This document shows, in pieces, positions 45,001-58,619 of a DNA stretch of 64,000 bases. How positions within the stretch are numbered: position 1 is the first letter of the stretch; the number at the start of each line of letters is the position of its first letter. The position numbers were made by a program, and so were the translations under genes. The DNA lies in the NCBI RefSeq assembly GCF_028657945.1, contig NZ_CP059693.1, forward strand, positions 6,386,001 to 6,450,000. The letters are read 5' to 3'. The notes beneath the pieces are model-generated. The model made no database searches, had not been told where the DNA came from, and was given only the letters and a program-made list of their open reading frames with translations. Origin of the DNA: Thalassomonas haliotis (GTDB taxonomy: Bacteria > Pseudomonadota > Gammaproteobacteria > Enterobacterales > Alteromonadaceae).

Positions 45001-45867
45001 CTAGAAGGTGTAGCTGATCAATAGACCCGTTTCAGAAACATTTTTTGAACGGCCATATCGGGTACTGTTATATTGAAAGAGTGGACTGTCATCAATACTG
45101 TCGGCTAAGTTGGTATATTTATGGTAAGCCTCGAACAACCAATTTTTACTGATAGGATAACTTACACCAATTTCACCGGTGACATCTATGCCGTCTCCCG
45201 GCTGATAGGAAGGGAAATATATCTCAGTCCAGGAACCTGTTCTTGCGATGGCATAATAATATTCAAGCAATTTTTTAGAGCGGTATTCAACTCCTAAACT
45301 TGCATAAACCTGCCAATTCTTCAACTGAAACGATCTGTCCAACGCGGCAGAAGCGTATATGCCATCGGTTTCATCATTAAAAGAGTAGGGGGCAAAAACA
45401 AATTGCAGCGTGGTTTGCTGAAAACTTCCGGTGGCACGCAACGCCAGCATCTGAGTTTCATTCCTTTGCATGGTGAAATATCGTTCAAAATAATCGATCT
45501 TAATATCAAGATCACCGTGAGCAACCACATTATGAATATCAAGATTCCAGCGTTCGGTATTATAAAAATTATAACCGACCCTTAACCCCTCATTAAGCAC
45601 CCGATAATAAGCGGCTTCGACAAAAAAGCCTAATTGCCATTGATAACGGCCCTTAACAAAGAAGGTTTCTCCCTTTTCCTCATCTTCATAAGGATTAATT
45701 CTCGCCTTGTAGCCATAGCCTAATCTTAAAAAGCCACCGCTATAATTACTATCATTGTCCGCAATAACTTGTGTTAACTGGGCTTCCCCTGCCTGCAATT
45801 GGGCCGAACTAAAAGCAACCAGGCCTAGTAGCAATATCAGGATAAAATGATGTAATAAGGTTTTCAT
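45001..45867 (-). CDS. MipA/OmpV-family outer-membrane protein
   Basis: 288 residues. Signal peptide ends near SAQLQAG. The pattern of alternating strands, GYNFYNTERWNLDI, ALDRSFQLKNWQVYASLGVEYRSK and the end LLISYTF with C-terminal Phe fit the MipA/OmpV barrel family, linked in other bacteria to murein synthesis scaffolding and to antimicrobial or osmotic response. The gene is first in the operon with DUF3019 and a two-component system, which probably controls it. Confidence 0.8.
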   Translation of the reverse strand: MKTLLHHFILILLLGLVAFSSAQLQAGEAQLTQVIADNDSNYSGGFLRLGYGYKARINPYEDEEKGETFFVKGRYQWQLGFFVEAAYYRVLNEGLRVGYNFYNTERWNLDIHNVVAHGDLDIKIDYFERYFTMQRNETQMLALRATGSFQQTTLQFVFAPYSFNDETDGIYASAALDRSFQLKNWQVYASLGVEYRSKKLLEYYYAIARTGSWTEIYFPSYQPGDGIDVTGEIGVSYPISKNWLFEAYHKYTNLADSIDDSPLFQYNSTRYGRSKNVSETGLLISYTF

Positions 45868-45890
45868 CTATGTTCTTAGCCTATTTTGAT

Positions 45891-46079
45891 TTAGGGGGCA
45901 TATGATACGGAATTGAAAAATAAAAAACGTACCAGTTTGTATCCGGACAAGGAAACTTCTATAGGGTATTCAGGCTCAACCCTGAGTTCGGCAACAGCTT
46001 CACAGGCATTTTCCTCGGGCAAAGGATCGGCATAAACAAAACAAGAAAATAACAGGATAAAAGCTAGGAAAAATTTCAT
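45891..46079 (-). CDS. Small exported protein, doubtful
   Basis: 62 residues if started at ATG 46079 (MKFFLAFILLFSCFVYA signal-like, then about 45 residues with one cysteine). No good ribosome site is seen for this start or the one at 46127. It lies upstream of the MipA-type gene and may belong to the same transcript. No family recognised; could be spurious. Confidence 0.4.
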   Translation of the reverse strand: MKFFLAFILLFSCFVYADPLPEENACEAVAELRVEPEYPIEVSLSGYKLVRFLFFNSVSYAP

Positions 46080-46192
46080 ATAAACAACAAAAGTTAAATC
46101 ATAGTAGAACCGTATTACACCAAGCATCCTACCATAGATAGCAAATACTTACTGACACAAAACAACCAAGCGAAGGGATTATAAATACAGGC

Positions 46193-46223
46193 ATAAAAAA
46201 AGCGACCCTGAGGTCGCTTTTTA
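46193..46223 (-). terminator. Terminator of the atp operon
   Basis: Minus strand AAAGCGACC, loop TCAG, GGTCGCTTT followed by more T residues, about 50 bp beyond the atpC stop. A strong bidirectional Rho-independent terminator with A/T runs on both sides. Confidence 0.9.
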
Positions 46224-46274
46224 TTCACTAAAACTTAGTGCTTATTTTGACAAGTTAACCTGGCTGATGCCTGA

Positions 46275-46697
46275 TTAAACTTTTTTCTTGGCAGACTGAA
46301 TCACGCGTAATTGCGCAACAGCACGGGCTAATTCAGCGGCAACTTCGGCATAGTCAACATCAGCGCCACCGGCGTTGATGTTTTCTTCTGCGCGTTGCTT
46401 GGCTTCGATAGCCGCCTGTTCATCCAAATCGTCGGCGCGTGTTGCCACATCGGCAAGCACAGTCACGTTGTTTGGCTGAACTTCTAACATGCCACCGGAA
46501 AGATAGATAACTTCTTCCGTGTCATCGCTCTTAACGATGCGTGCCATACCAGGTTTTAGTGAGGTCAGTAAAGGTGCGTGACCAGGCATAATACCTAACT
46601 CACCTTCACTACCTGTGATCTGTAGTGACTTGATGCTACCGGAAAATAAACTTTCTTCGGCACTGACCACATTCAGATTTACAGTTAATAACGCCAT
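46275..46697 (-). CDS. atpC: ATP synthase epsilon subunit
   Basis: 140 residues. Part of the F1 central stalk and an inhibitor of ATP hydrolysis. N-terminal beta sandwich ([48 protein letters not shown]) and C-terminal helical hairpin (residues 88-138). Last gene of the atp operon, 34 bp after atpD. Confidence 0.97.
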   Translation of the reverse strand: MALLTVNLNVVSAEESLFSGSIKSLQITGSEGELGIMPGHAPLLTSLKPGMARIVKSDDTEEVIYLSGGMLEVQPNNVTVLADVATRADDLDEQAAIEAKQRAEENINAGGADVDYAEVAAELARAVAQLRVIQSAKKKV

Positions 46698-46731
46698 TTT
46701 GACCTCCTAACGGTGACTTTCTAAAGCCAAA

Positions 46732-48141
<1,410 letters not shown>

Positions 48142-48156
48142 TTATTAACAAAAACT

Positions 48157-49017
48157 TTATACCGCTGCCGCACCGGCTACAATCTCACCCAATTCCTGGG
48201 TAATGCTTGCCTGACGTGCTTTGTTGTATACCAGCTGTAAATCATCAATTAGCTCACCGGCGTTATCGGTTGCAGATTTCATTGCAATCATACGGGCGGC
48301 TTGTTCACATGCGAGGTTTTCAACCACGCCTTGGTATACCTGAGATTCCACATAACGCACCAATAACTGCTCAAGCATGGCTTGGGCATCGGGCTCGTAA
48401 ATGTAATCCCAACGATGTTTTATTTCTTCATCGTCTGACTTCGGTAACGGTAAAAGTTGATCGATTGTCGGCTTTTGCGTCATGGTGTTAACAAACTTGT
48501 TGTAAACAACATAGAGTTTGTCGATTTCACCATTGTCATAGGCGTTTAACATCACTTTCACACTGCCGATAAGGTCAGTAATGGAAGGGTTGTCGCCTAA
48601 ACCGGAAATTTGTGCGGAAACTTTAGCGCCCATGTTGTTGAAAAACGAGGTGGCTTTAGAGCCAACTACCGCAAATTCAACTTCGGCGTCTTGTTGCTGC
48701 CATTTTGCAGCATCAGCTAAAACTTTCTTAAACAGGTTAATGTTTAAGCCACCACACAGACCACGGTCTGTTGACACGACGATATAGCCTACACGCTTGA
48801 CTTCACGCTCTTCCAAATAAGGATGGCGATATTCTAAGTTACCAAGCGCGATATGACCGATCACGTTACGTATATTTTCTGCATATGGACGAGAGGCAGC
48901 CATGCCGTCTTGCGCTTTGCGCATCTTACTGGCTGCAACCATTTCCATAGCATTGGTGATCTTCTGAGTGTTTTTAACACTCGCGATCTTAGATTTTATC
49001 TCTTTACCACCGGCCAT
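48157..49017 (-). CDS. atpG: ATP synthase gamma subunit
   Basis: 286 residues. Rotating central shaft of F1. N-terminal [33 protein letters not shown] and C-terminal [23 protein letters not shown] helices form the coiled coil, with the [11 protein letters not shown] segment between. Normal length and position. Confidence 0.98.
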   Translation of the reverse strand: MAGGKEIKSKIASVKNTQKITNAMEMVAASKMRKAQDGMAASRPYAENIRNVIGHIALGNLEYRHPYLEEREVKRVGYIVVSTDRGLCGGLNINLFKKVLADAAKWQQQDAEVEFAVVGSKATSFFNNMGAKVSAQISGLGDNPSITDLIGSVKVMLNAYDNGEIDKLYVVYNKFVNTMTQKPTIDQLLPLPKSDDEEIKHRWDYIYEPDAQAMLEQLLVRYVESQVYQGVVENLACEQAARMIAMKSATDNAGELIDDLQLVYNKARQASITQELGEIVAGAAAV

Positions 49018-49055
49018 GACTTTTCACTCCGAAACTATTGGTCAAAAAAAGATTC

Positions 49056-50597
49056 TTACCAGGTTTGCGTAGCCTTGAATGACTCAAGTGCTTTCGCTAG
49101 TCCTGCTTCGATATCTTTATCGTAGTTACCAGTTTCGTTGATCTTAGCCATCAACTCGGCATTTTCGTTGTTGACATAGGTATGCAACGCCGCTTCAAAA
49201 TCATTGATTTTGTTAAGCTCTACGTCGTTTAAGAAACCTTTCTCAGCAGCGAAAAGTGATACTGCTGTATCAGCAACAGATAACGGGCTGTATTGCTTTT
49301 GCTTCATCAATTCAGTAACGCGCTGACCATGCTCTAACTGGGCACGAGTAGCGTCATCAAGATCGGAAGCGAACTGGGCAAAGGCCGCTAATTCACGGTA
49401 TTGAGCAAGTGCTAAACGGATACCACCACCAAGTTTCTTGATGATTTTGGTTTGCGCAGCACCACCAACACGAGATACCGAAAGACCGGCGTTAACAGCA
49501 GGACGAATACCTGAGTTAAACAAGTCAGCTTCAAGGAAGATCTGACCATCGGTGATCGAAATTACGTTAGTTGGTACGAATGCAGATACGTCACCCGCTT
49601 GCGTTTCAATGATAGGCAGGGCGGTTAAAGAACCTGTCTTACCTTTTACTTCACCTTTAGTGAAACGCTCAACATACTCTTCGTTTACACGAGCAGCACG
49701 CTCAAGCAGACGACTGTGAAGATAGAAAACGTCACCTGGGTAAGCTTCACGTCCCGGCGGACGACGAAGAAGCAATGAAATTTGACGGTAAGCAACAGCT
49801 TGCTTAGACAAATCATCATATACGATCAACGAGTCTTCACCACGGTCACGGAAGTATTCACCCATAGAACAACCGGAGTAAGGCGCTAAGTATTGCAGGG
49901 CTGCGGCTTCTGAAGCAGAAGCAACAACAACAATAGTGTTGGCCAGAGCACCGTGCTCTTCAAGGTTACGTACCACGTTAGCTACGGTAGAAGCTTTCTG
50001 ACCGATGGCTACGTATACACATTTAATACCTGTGTCTTTTTGGTTGATAATGGCATCTAACGCAATGGCAGATTTACCGATTTGACGGTCACCAATGATC
50101 AATTCACGCTGACCACGACCGATTGGGATCATAGAGTCAATTGACTTAATACCCGTTTGTACCGGTTGATCAACAGATTTACGGTCGATAACACCTGGGG
50201 CTACCACTTCAACAGGAGAGAAACCATCATTTTCGATAGGTCCTTTGCCGTCAATTGGCTCACCAAGAGTGTTAACTACGCGGCCTAATAAACCACGACC
50301 TACAGGTACTTCCAAAATACGGCCAGTACCTTTAACTTTTACGCCTTCAGCCAGGTCCGCATAAGGACCCATAACTACCGCACCGACCGAATCACGGTCA
50401 AGGTTTAACGCGATAGCGTAGCGGCTACCAGGAAGTTCGATCATTTCACCTTGCATTACATCGGCAAGGCCATGGATGCGAATGATACCATCTGTTACAG
50501 AAACGATAGTACCTTCGTTGCGAGCTTCGCTGACAACGTCAAACTGTTCAATACGTTTTTTGATCAGTTCGGCGATTTCAGTGGAATTCAGTTGCAT
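49056..50597 (-). CDS. atpA: ATP synthase alpha subunit
   Basis: 513 residues. Non-catalytic nucleotide-binding F1 subunit. P-loop GDRQIGKSA (about 169-177; E. coli has GDRQTGKTA), [30 protein letters not shown] and VGGAAQTK typical. Normal length. Confidence 0.99.
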   Translation of the reverse strand: MQLNSTEIAELIKKRIEQFDVVSEARNEGTIVSVTDGIIRIHGLADVMQGEMIELPGSRYAIALNLDRDSVGAVVMGPYADLAEGVKVKGTGRILEVPVGRGLLGRVVNTLGEPIDGKGPIENDGFSPVEVVAPGVIDRKSVDQPVQTGIKSIDSMIPIGRGQRELIIGDRQIGKSAIALDAIINQKDTGIKCVYVAIGQKASTVANVVRNLEEHGALANTIVVVASASEAAALQYLAPYSGCSMGEYFRDRGEDSLIVYDDLSKQAVAYRQISLLLRRPPGREAYPGDVFYLHSRLLERAARVNEEYVERFTKGEVKGKTGSLTALPIIETQAGDVSAFVPTNVISITDGQIFLEADLFNSGIRPAVNAGLSVSRVGGAAQTKIIKKLGGGIRLALAQYRELAAFAQFASDLDDATRAQLEHGQRVTELMKQKQYSPLSVADTAVSLFAAEKGFLNDVELNKINDFEAALHTYVNNENAELMAKINETGNYDKDIEAGLAKALESFKATQTW

Positions 50598-50610
50598 GCT
50601 CTGTTCCCCG

Positions 50611-51144
50611 TTAAGATTGCATCGTTGTTGCTAAGCGGCTCAGTTTACCTCGTACTGAACCATCTATTACCATGTCGTCGGCTTTAATCACCAGACCGGA
50701 CACGATACTTGCATCAACGTTACAATTGAGCTTTACTTTTCGAGCCAAACGCTTTTCAAGCGCGGCGCTTAATGTAGTCATCTGCTCTGCCGTTAATTCA
50801 ACGGCAGACGTTACATCCACAGCGACGGTTTTCTCATATTCAGCTTTTAATTCGCTAAATTGAGCCGCAACCTGTGGTAGCACCAACAAACGTTTGTTTT
50901 CGGCCATCACTTTAATAAAGTTTTGTCCGTTGCTGTCGAGCTGGTCGTCACAAACTTTCAGGAACAGGTCCTGGGTTTGTTCAACCGACGCGCTTCCTGA
51001 AAGGAAACCTGCCATATCTTCGTTATTAGAAACTTCGGCGGCAAATACCAGCATGGTTAGCCAGTTTTCTACCGCATTAGCTTCAACAGCATATTCAAAC
51101 GCAGCTTTAGCATAGGGACGAGCGACAGTTGTCAATTCAGACAT
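50611..51144 (-). CDS. atpH: ATP synthase delta subunit
   Basis: 177 residues. Peripheral-stalk subunit joining F1 to the b subunits. N-terminal [14 protein letters not shown] and C-terminal [19 protein letters not shown] blocks typical. Thirteen bases from both neighbours. Confidence 0.97.
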   Translation of the reverse strand: MSELTTVARPYAKAAFEYAVEANAVENWLTMLVFAAEVSNNEDMAGFLSGSASVEQTQDLFLKVCDDQLDSNGQNFIKVMAENKRLLVLPQVAAQFSELKAEYEKTVAVDVTSAVELTAEQMTTLSAALEKRLARKVKLNCNVDASIVSGLVIKADDMVIDGSVRGKLSRLATTMQS

Positions 51145-51157
51145 AGCTCTATACCCT

Positions 51158-51628
51158 CTATAGTTCAGCTACAAGTTTATCTAAAATGTCGCTGTGAGCA
51201 GCGGCATCAATTGAACGCTCGAGAATTTTCTCGGCACCGGCTACGGCAAGAACAGCGACTTGTTGACGCAATTCTTCTTTAGCCTGGTTACGCTCAGTTT
51301 CAATCTCGGCATGACCGGCAGCGATAATTTTCGCTTTTTCGGTCTGTGCTTTAACCGTCGCTTCTTCAACTATTTGAGTTTCGCGTTTCTTAGCAGCATC
51401 GATAATACCAGCAGCTTGAGATTTTGCGTCTTTCAGTTGAGCCGTGGCTTTTTCTTGAGCAAGCTCAAGATCTTTAGCAGCACGGTCTGAAGCGGCAAGG
51501 CCGTCAGCAATAGTTTTCTGACGATCTTCAATGGCAGTCATAATTGGCGGCCATACGAACTTCATACAGAAAATTACGAATACGACAAATGCGATTAATT
51601 CACCGATAAGGGTCATATTAATGTTCAT
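51158..51628 (-). CDS. atpF: ATP synthase b subunit
   Basis: 156 residues. One N-terminal membrane segment (about 5-28, [20 protein letters not shown]) and a long charged helix forming the peripheral stalk dimer. Standard length. Lies between atpE and atpH. Confidence 0.97.
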   Translation of the reverse strand: MNINMTLIGELIAFVVFVIFCMKFVWPPIMTAIEDRQKTIADGLAASDRAAKDLELAQEKATAQLKDAKSQAAGIIDAAKKRETQIVEEATVKAQTEKAKIIAAGHAEIETERNQAKEELRQQVAVLAVAGAEKILERSIDAAAHSDILDKLVAEL

Positions 51629-51675
51629 TTGTGTACCTCCTATTGATTATTCGTGTATTAAAAAAGACTTATTAA

Positions 51676-52877
<1,202 letters not shown>

Positions 52878-52884
52878 TTAAAAG

Positions 52885-53289
52885 TTAAATTTTCAAAAAA
52901 ACCGGTGCCAGTAACGGCATTACCATTACCAGGCAAAATGTGCCAAAAAACGGTATTGGCAAAATGATCATAAATTTAAATGCCAGGGCGAATAACAGCG
53001 CCGTCAATACCAGTTTTAACTTCACGCCGCTGTAAAAAGATTCAACAACCAATTTAGAGACGCTGGCTCCGGAGAACCTAAAGGCTTTCCAGGCGAATAT
53101 AAAATTAGGGATTATCCCGATGGCACCGCCGGTTAAAGCGGATATCGCATAGGATAACCCCCAACAAAAATATGCTACTAACGCACAAGTTACGACCAGG
53201 AAAATGGAGATGCCTATCTGCTGATATGCCAGCCTACGTCCCGGTTTTACCAGATCATTTCTACCGGATGTGGTCACCGACAACTCCAT
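52885..53289 (-). CDS. atpI: ATP synthase protein I
   Basis: 134 residues with four hydrophobic segments. A non-essential assembly factor at the head of atp operons, with ALTGGAIGIIPNFIFAWKAFR typical of the family. A good promoter lies upstream (53355-53382). Confidence 0.92.
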   Translation of the reverse strand: MELSVTTSGRNDLVKPGRRLAYQQIGISIFLVVTCALVAYFCWGLSYAISALTGGAIGIIPNFIFAWKAFRFSGASVSKLVVESFYSGVKLKLVLTALLFALAFKFMIILPIPFFGTFCLVMVMPLLAPVFLKI

Positions 53290-53354
53290 ACGAAAATATT
53301 CGTAAATCTCATGCTAAATTAAAGTAAAAATCACAACTTTAAAAAGTCAGCGCA

Positions 53355-53382
53355 AGTATACTGATTTAAGCTTTGATTGCAA
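53355..53382 (-). promoter_or_regulatory. Sigma-70 promoter of the atp operon
   Basis: Minus strand TTGCAA (53382-53377), 16-bp spacer, TATACT (53360-53355), about 65 bp before the atpI start. It lies in the 180-bp gap between parB and atpI. A good match to the consensus. Confidence 0.65.
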
Positions 53383-53468
53383 CTTAATCGGGCACAGCGG
53401 CCCGTAAATTTGCGAATAAATGTTTGCCAACTCGGAATATTTACAAATAAGTCACAACGGGAAGGAAA

Positions 53469-54371
53469 TTAAGAAAATTTAGCCACTATGCCGTCAAGTT
53501 CTTCGAGGTTGGTATAGGAAATCACCAGCTTGCCTTTACCCTTGCGGTTATGGCTGATGGAAACCTGGGAGCCAAGCCTTTCCGAGAGGTTGTTTTCTAA
53601 CGCTAAGGTATCGGGATCTTTGATTTTTTCCGCTTTTGGCTTTTCCGGTTCCTGCACCTTTTTCACTAACGCCTCGGTTTCCCGCACCGTAAGTTCCTTG
53701 GCAACTACGGTACGTGCCGTGGTGGTTTGCAGGTCGTTTTCCAGTGCCAGCAGGGCACGGGCATGGCCCATTTCAATATCACCATGCTCAAGCAGGGTTT
53801 TAACCTCATCGTTAAGGTTATTCAGGCGTAACAGGTTCGACACTGTGGTACGGGATTTACCGACCGCGTCCGCCACTTCCTGGTGGGTTAATTCAAATTC
53901 CGTTAATAACCGCTCTAATGCGATGGCTTCTTCCATGGCATTAAGATCTTCACGCTGAATATTTTCAATCAGGGCAATGGCAACGGCGGCTTCGTCCGGC
54001 ACTTCTTTAACCAGACAAGGCATCATATCGATACCGGCCAGCAAAGCGGCACGCCAGCGACGTTCACCGGCGATGATTTCATATTGGGCTTCACCGCCGC
54101 CACCCGCTTGTTCCCCGGCAATGGCACGAACAACGATGGGCTGGATAATGCCTTGCGAGCGGATGGAATTGGCCAGCTCTTCCAGGGCCTCCGGCGACAT
54201 GTCTTTACGCGGCTGGTATTTACCCGGCTGCAACTGCTCGATCGGCAATTTTTGCAATTCACTTTTTTCCAGGACCGTTTCCACCACCGGCTGCTCTGCC
54301 GGCTTAGGGGCTTCGTTGGTCAGTAATGCGTCAAGGCCACGGCCTAAGCCTCTACGTTTTGATGGGCTCAT
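53469..54371 (-). CDS. parB: Chromosome-partitioning protein ParB
   Basis: 300 residues. Centromere-binding CTPase switch. N-terminal GLGRGLDALL ParA-interaction peptide, CTP-binding region with GERRWRAA, helix-turn-helix LTHQEVADAVGKSRTTVSNLLRL and a C-terminal dimerisation domain. Forms an operon with parA. No full parS site was found in the window. Confidence 0.97.
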   Translation of the reverse strand: MSPSKRRGLGRGLDALLTNEAPKPAEQPVVETVLEKSELQKLPIEQLQPGKYQPRKDMSPEALEELANSIRSQGIIQPIVVRAIAGEQAGGGGEAQYEIIAGERRWRAALLAGIDMMPCLVKEVPDEAAVAIALIENIQREDLNAMEEAIALERLLTEFELTHQEVADAVGKSRTTVSNLLRLNNLNDEVKTLLEHGDIEMGHARALLALENDLQTTTARTVVAKELTVRETEALVKKVQEPEKPKAEKIKDPDTLALENNLSERLGSQVSISHNRKGKGKLVISYTNLEELDGIVAKFS

Positions 54372-54385
54372 ATTGTTCCTAGAAA

Positions 54386-55183
54386 TTAATTGGTTGCGTT
54401 AGCTACTTTTTTCGGGCTGGGCTCTTCGCGGCGTAAAATCTCACCTGCCAGGGCTAAATAGGCCTTGGCGCCGGTTGATGATTTATCATAATACATCGCC
54501 GGGGCGCCGAAACTCGGCGCTTCTGCCAAACGGACATTTCTGGGGATGACAGTGCGGTAGACCTTATCACCAAAATGACGTTTGAGCTGCTCGGAAACAT
54601 CATTGGCCAGCCGGTTACGGGGATCATACATGGTACGCAATATGCCTTCAATATGCAGATCGGCATTGATCACTGCGGCAAGCTTGCTGATGGTGTCCAT
54701 CAAAGCGGTTAAACCTTCGAGGGCATAATATTCACATTGCATCGGCACCAGCACGGAATCTGCTGCCGCCATGGCATTAACCGTGAGCATATTCAGGGAA
54801 GGGGGACAATCGATAATAATATAATCATATTCGTCTTTCACCGGCGCCAGGGCATTGCGTAATCTGAGTTCCCGGGCGAACACTTCCATCAGTTTAATTT
54901 CTGCGGCGGTAACATCGGCGTTAGCCGCCAGTAAGTCATATACCCCGGAAGTATCTCTTACCACGACCTCGGCAAAAGGCTTTTCTTCCACCAGGAGTTC
55001 GTAACAGCTGGCAGGCACTTCGTATTTGTCGACGCCGCTGCCCATAGTGGCATTGCCCTGAGGATCCAGATCGATCAACAATACCTTACGTTTCGTCGCT
55101 GCCAGCGATGCAGCCAAGTTGACTGAAGTGGTGGTTTTACCCACACCACCTTTTTGGTTAGCTACTGCGATTATTTTTCCCAC
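54386..55183 (-). CDS. parA: Chromosome-partitioning ATPase ParA (Soj)
   Basis: 265 residues. Deviant Walker A KGGVGKTT (about 11-18), IIIDCPPSL Walker B and the conserved signature. Works with ParB to segregate the origin region. Fourteen bases from parB and next to rsmG, the standard near-origin layout. Confidence 0.97.
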   Translation of the reverse strand: MGKIIAVANQKGGVGKTTTSVNLAASLAATKRKVLLIDLDPQGNATMGSGVDKYEVPASCYELLVEEKPFAEVVVRDTSGVYDLLAANADVTAAEIKLMEVFARELRLRNALAPVKDEYDYIIIDCPPSLNMLTVNAMAAADSVLVPMQCEYYALEGLTALMDTISKLAAVINADLHIEGILRTMYDPRNRLANDVSEQLKRHFGDKVYRTVIPRNVRLAEAPSFGAPAMYYDKSSTGAKAYLALAGEILRREEPSPKKVANATN

Positions 55184-55240
55184 AAGATCCTCTAGCGCTT
55201 TAGTTATTTATTGATTTATGAATAAAAGAATAAAGCTTTA

Positions 55241-55867
55241 TTATATTTTCTTTAATTCTATTAAATGACGTTCGCCCACTAAGTGCGGCACTTGAATTTC
55301 CGAGCCGATCACCAGTTTGATATTGTCAGGCAAGGCGGCAATTTCTTCTAGCGGATATTGCCCTTTTAAAGCAAAAAATCGTCCCGTCTCGGTGGCAATT
55401 AAATGCTGACACCAGCTAACCATATCATTTAATGAGGAAAATGCGCGACTTAAAACGCCGTCAAAGGGAATTTCCGGCTGATATTCTTCAACCCGGCTCA
55501 ATACCGGCTTGACGTTGGTTAATTTTAACTGAAAAACCACCTGGCGCAAAAAGGTAATTCTTTTGCCTAAGCTGTCTAACAATACAAAACTATATTCAGG
55601 ATAGAGGATCGCCAAGGGGATCCCGGGTAAACCCGGTCCGGTACCGACATCGATAAAAGATTTACCGTGCAGCTGGGGTCCTACCATCAGGCTGTCGAGA
55701 ATATGCTTAACCAGCATTTCTTCGGGATCCCGCACTGAGGTCAGGTTATAGGCTTTGTTCCATTTAACCAACAAGTCGACGTATTGGATCAATAGGTCGA
55801 CTTGTTGTTCAGATATTTCCAGGGGTGTTTCACTTATCAGTGAGACCAGTTTTGCTTTTAATGTCAT
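55241..55867 (-). CDS. rsmG: 16S rRNA m7G527 methyltransferase
   Basis: 208 residues. SAM-binding motif [17 protein letters not shown] (about 70-86) and the N-terminal [34 protein letters not shown] block. Methylates 16S rRNA in the streptomycin-sensitive region. Fourteen bases after mnmG. Confidence 0.97.
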   Translation of the reverse strand: MTLKAKLVSLISETPLEISEQQVDLLIQYVDLLVKWNKAYNLTSVRDPEEMLVKHILDSLMVGPQLHGKSFIDVGTGPGLPGIPLAILYPEYSFVLLDSLGKRITFLRQVVFQLKLTNVKPVLSRVEEYQPEIPFDGVLSRAFSSLNDMVSWCQHLIATETGRFFALKGQYPLEEIAALPDNIKLVIGSEIQVPHLVGERHLIELKKI

Positions 55868-55881
55868 TAGTGTTATCAGAG

Positions 55882-57771
55882 TTAGGCGCTTTTACGTAAT
55901 AAGCCGTGTTTTTTCAGATAAACCAATAATAACGAAATTGCCGCCGGAGTAATACCAGAAATACGCGAAGCCTTGCCAATAGTTTCCGGACGGGCGTCAG
56001 ATAACTTGGCAACCACCTCATTGGAGAGGCCGGAAATCTGGGTATAATCGAAATCATGCGGGATCGCCGTGTCTTCATGGCGTTTCTTTTTCGCGATCTC
56101 ATCAATTTGACGCTCGATATAACCGGCGTACTTGGTTTGAATTTCCAGCTGTTCAGCTGCCTGGTCATCTTTAATGGCCGGGCCAAAGGCTTGAATCTTC
56201 ATCAGATCGTCATAACGTACTTCCGGACGACGTAACAGATCTTCCAAATTGGTATCCCGGCTGACCGGATTTTTCAATAGAGGATTGAGCTCTTCAACGG
56301 CACTGTGATCTTTTTGCACCCAAATGGATTTTAACCGTTGACGTTCCAATTCAATATTTTCCATTTTTTCATTAAAACGCTGCCAGCGGGCATCAGATAC
56401 TAAACCAAGCTTGCGGCCCTGTTCCGTTAAGCGGATATCGGCATTGTCTTCACGTAATAATAAGCGGTATTCCGCACGGGAAGTAAACATGCGGTAAGGT
56501 TCTTTGGTACCTAAAGTGGAAAGATCGTCGATCAATACCCCCATATAAGCCTGATCACGACCCAAAATGAAAGGATCCAGCTCTTTAACACGACAAGCGG
56601 CATTGGTTGCCGCCAATAAGCCCTGGGCACCGGCTTCTTCATAACCTGTAGTGCCGTTGATTTGCCCGGCAAAATACAGGTTATGGATAAATTTGCTTTC
56701 CAGGGTCTGTTTCAGATCCCGTGGATCAAAGTAATCGTATTCGATCGCGTAACCCGGACGGGTAATATGGGCATTTTCAAAACCTTTGATCGAACGTACC
56801 AGGTTCATCTGTACGTCAAACGGTAAGCTGGTGGAAATACCGTTAGGGTAGATTTCGTGTGTGGTTAATCCTTCCGGCTCAACAAAGATCTGATGCGAGT
56901 CTTTATCGGCAAAACGGGTGATCTTATCTTCGATAGAAGGACAATATCTCGGCCCTACACCTTCAATGACTCCGGTATACATGGGAGAGCGATCCATACC
57001 CTGACGAATAAAGTCATGGGTTTTTTCATTGGTATGGGTGATATAACAAGAGATCTGCTGTGGATGATCGGCTTGTGATCCCATAAAGGAAAATACCGGT
57101 CTGGGGCTATCCCCAGGTTGCTCTTCCATCACAGAAAAGTCCAGGGTGCGGGCATCCAATCTTGGCGGCGTACCTGTTTTCAGGCGATCCATTCTAAACG
57201 GCATATCACGCAGACTGGAAGCTAAATTTACGCTGGCAGGATCGCCGGCGCGACCGCCCTGGTAATTATTCAAACCAATATGAATTTGTCCGGCCAGGAA
57301 AGTACCTACGGTTAAAACAACGGTTTTACCTTTAAATTTCAACCCCATTTGTGTGGAAACACCGATCACTTGATCATTTTCCAGGATCAGATCATCGCAG
57401 GGCTGTTGGAAAATAGTCAGGTTTTCCTGGTTTTCCAGGGTTTGCCTGACAAATGCCCGGTACAAAGCGCGATCCGCCTGCGCTCTGGTGGCACGTACTG
57501 CCGGACCTTTACTGGCATTTAAAGTTCGAAACTGGATCGCAGAGTGATCGATCGCGGTTGCCATCAGGCCACCTAAAGCATCGATCTCTTTCACCAGGTG
57601 ACCCTTGCCGATCCCGCCAATCGCCGGGTTACAGGACATTTGTCCCAAGGTGTCAATATTGTGAGTTAACAACAAGGTTTTACAACCCATACGTGCTGCA
57701 GCAAGCGATGCTTCTGTACCCGCATGACCGCCACCAACAACGATTACGTCATAAGACTCTTGATACCACAT
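55882..57771 (-). CDS. mnmG: tRNA uridine-34 5-carboxymethylaminomethyl enzyme MnmG
   Basis: 629 residues, full length. FAD-binding [15 protein letters not shown]-type dinucleotide fold at residues 10-25, conserved [16 protein letters not shown] (about 48-63) and DLTSRAEYR-type C-terminal part. Acts with MnmE (encoded at 59632) on wobble uridines. Adjacent to oriC, as in Enterobacteria and Shewanella. Confidence 0.98.
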   Translation of the reverse strand: MWYQESYDVIVVGGGHAGTEASLAAARMGCKTLLLTHNIDTLGQMSCNPAIGGIGKGHLVKEIDALGGLMATAIDHSAIQFRTLNASKGPAVRATRAQADRALYRAFVRQTLENQENLTIFQQPCDDLILENDQVIGVSTQMGLKFKGKTVVLTVGTFLAGQIHIGLNNYQGGRAGDPASVNLASSLRDMPFRMDRLKTGTPPRLDARTLDFSVMEEQPGDSPRPVFSFMGSQADHPQQISCYITHTNEKTHDFIRQGMDRSPMYTGVIEGVGPRYCPSIEDKITRFADKDSHQIFVEPEGLTTHEIYPNGISTSLPFDVQMNLVRSIKGFENAHITRPGYAIEYDYFDPRDLKQTLESKFIHNLYFAGQINGTTGYEEAGAQGLLAATNAACRVKELDPFILGRDQAYMGVLIDDLSTLGTKEPYRMFTSRAEYRLLLREDNADIRLTEQGRKLGLVSDARWQRFNEKMENIELERQRLKSIWVQKDHSAVEELNPLLKNPVSRDTNLEDLLRRPEVRYDDLMKIQAFGPAIKDDQAAEQLEIQTKYAGYIERQIDEIAKKKRHEDTAIPHDFDYTQISGLSNEVVAKLSDARPETIGKASRISGITPAAISLLLVYLKKHGLLRKSA

Positions 57772-57836
57772 AAATTTACAACCTTAGGTCAGTGAAAAAA
57801 TTAAGGCGCGTATTTTACCGTTTTTTCATCAGAAGT

Positions 57837-58160
57837 GAAACGATCAAACGAGGAAAAAGATCTCAGTGCGATCGTTTATTAATAAAGAAGATCTATATAA
57901 AGATCTTATTATTATTTAATATTAGGATCCTGCTTTTCTGTGAATAAGTCATATTTTCCTATATAGATCATTCTTCTATCAGAGATCGGATCCTGTGATC
58001 AACTTTGGATCAAAGTCCGTATAAGCTATGATCAAAAGCCTGCTTTATCCACAGGGGATGGAAAGTTTTTTTATACCCACTGAATAACAATAGAAAATTA
58101 ATATCTTTTCCTCAAAGTTATTCACAATAGTTGTTTTTTAGGTTTGGTTTTGTGAATAAC
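57837..58160. other. Putative chromosomal replication origin oriC
   Basis: AT-rich gap between mnmG and mioC, the E. coli and Vibrio oriC position. I count twelve GATC Dam/SeqA sites in 57842-58033. DnaA boxes: TTATCCACA (58045-58053), TTATTCACA (58118-58126), and minus-strand copies at 57939-57947 and 58151-58159. A near match, TTATACCCA, lies at 58071. GATCTATATAAAG and GATCTTATTATTA (57890-57914) resemble the 13-mer unwinding repeats. All expected elements are present, so this is oriC with high probability. Confidence 0.92.
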
Positions 58161-58175
58161 TATTGGATAAGCTTT

Positions 58176-58619
58176 TTATAAAAGATCCGAATTTTCCTCG
58201 ATCCACTGTTGTCCAAGATCTTCCGGATCTATATCCTGACTCATATCCAGGGTCTTGGTTGTTTTTATACAAGTACAACCCTTTGATATAAGTAGTTTTT
58301 CAATATTTATAGCTGCCTGGCAAAAGGTATCATAACTGCTGTCGCCAACACCGATCGTCAAAAACTTGATCGTGGATAGATCTTCGTTGCTGGATCTTAG
58401 ATCTGAGACGAATTGATCTATGTTATCCGGATAATCACCGGCACCATGGGTTGAGGTGCAAATCAGCCAGCTTTGATTTTTTTTCGCTATTTGTGCAAAT
58501 TCTGGCTGTAAATGCAGCTGAGTTTCATGGCCAAGAGCCTGTAAAGTTTCTTCACATGCTTCGGCAACATATTCGGTTCCCCCCAACATGCTACCCACTA
58601 TGATTTGAAATGAAGACAT
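58176..58619 (-). CDS. mioC: Flavodoxin-like protein MioC
   Basis: 147 residues. Flavodoxin fold with FMN phosphate loop GSMLGGTEYVAE (about 8-19) and STHGAGDYPDN. In E. coli MioC is needed for biotin synthase activity in vitro, and mioC transcription enters oriC. Here the gene also borders oriC and itself holds about ten GATC sites, so it is part of the sequestration-rich zone. Confidence 0.93.
   Translation of the reverse strand: MSSFQIIVGSMLGGTEYVAEACEETLQALGHETQLHLQPEFAQIAKKNQSWLICTSTHGAGDYPDNIDQFVSDLRSSNEDLSTIKFLTIGVGDSSYDTFCQAAINIEKLLISKGCTCIKTTKTLDMSQDIDPEDLGQQWIEENSDLL

Noticed and set aside
55826-55848. parS-like palindrome TGTTTCACT...AGTGAGACCA at the start of rsmG
   Set aside because: Only the outer half resembles parS (TGTTTCACGTGAAACA); the centre is TTATC rather than CG and one arm is mismatched, so it was not called as a ParB site.
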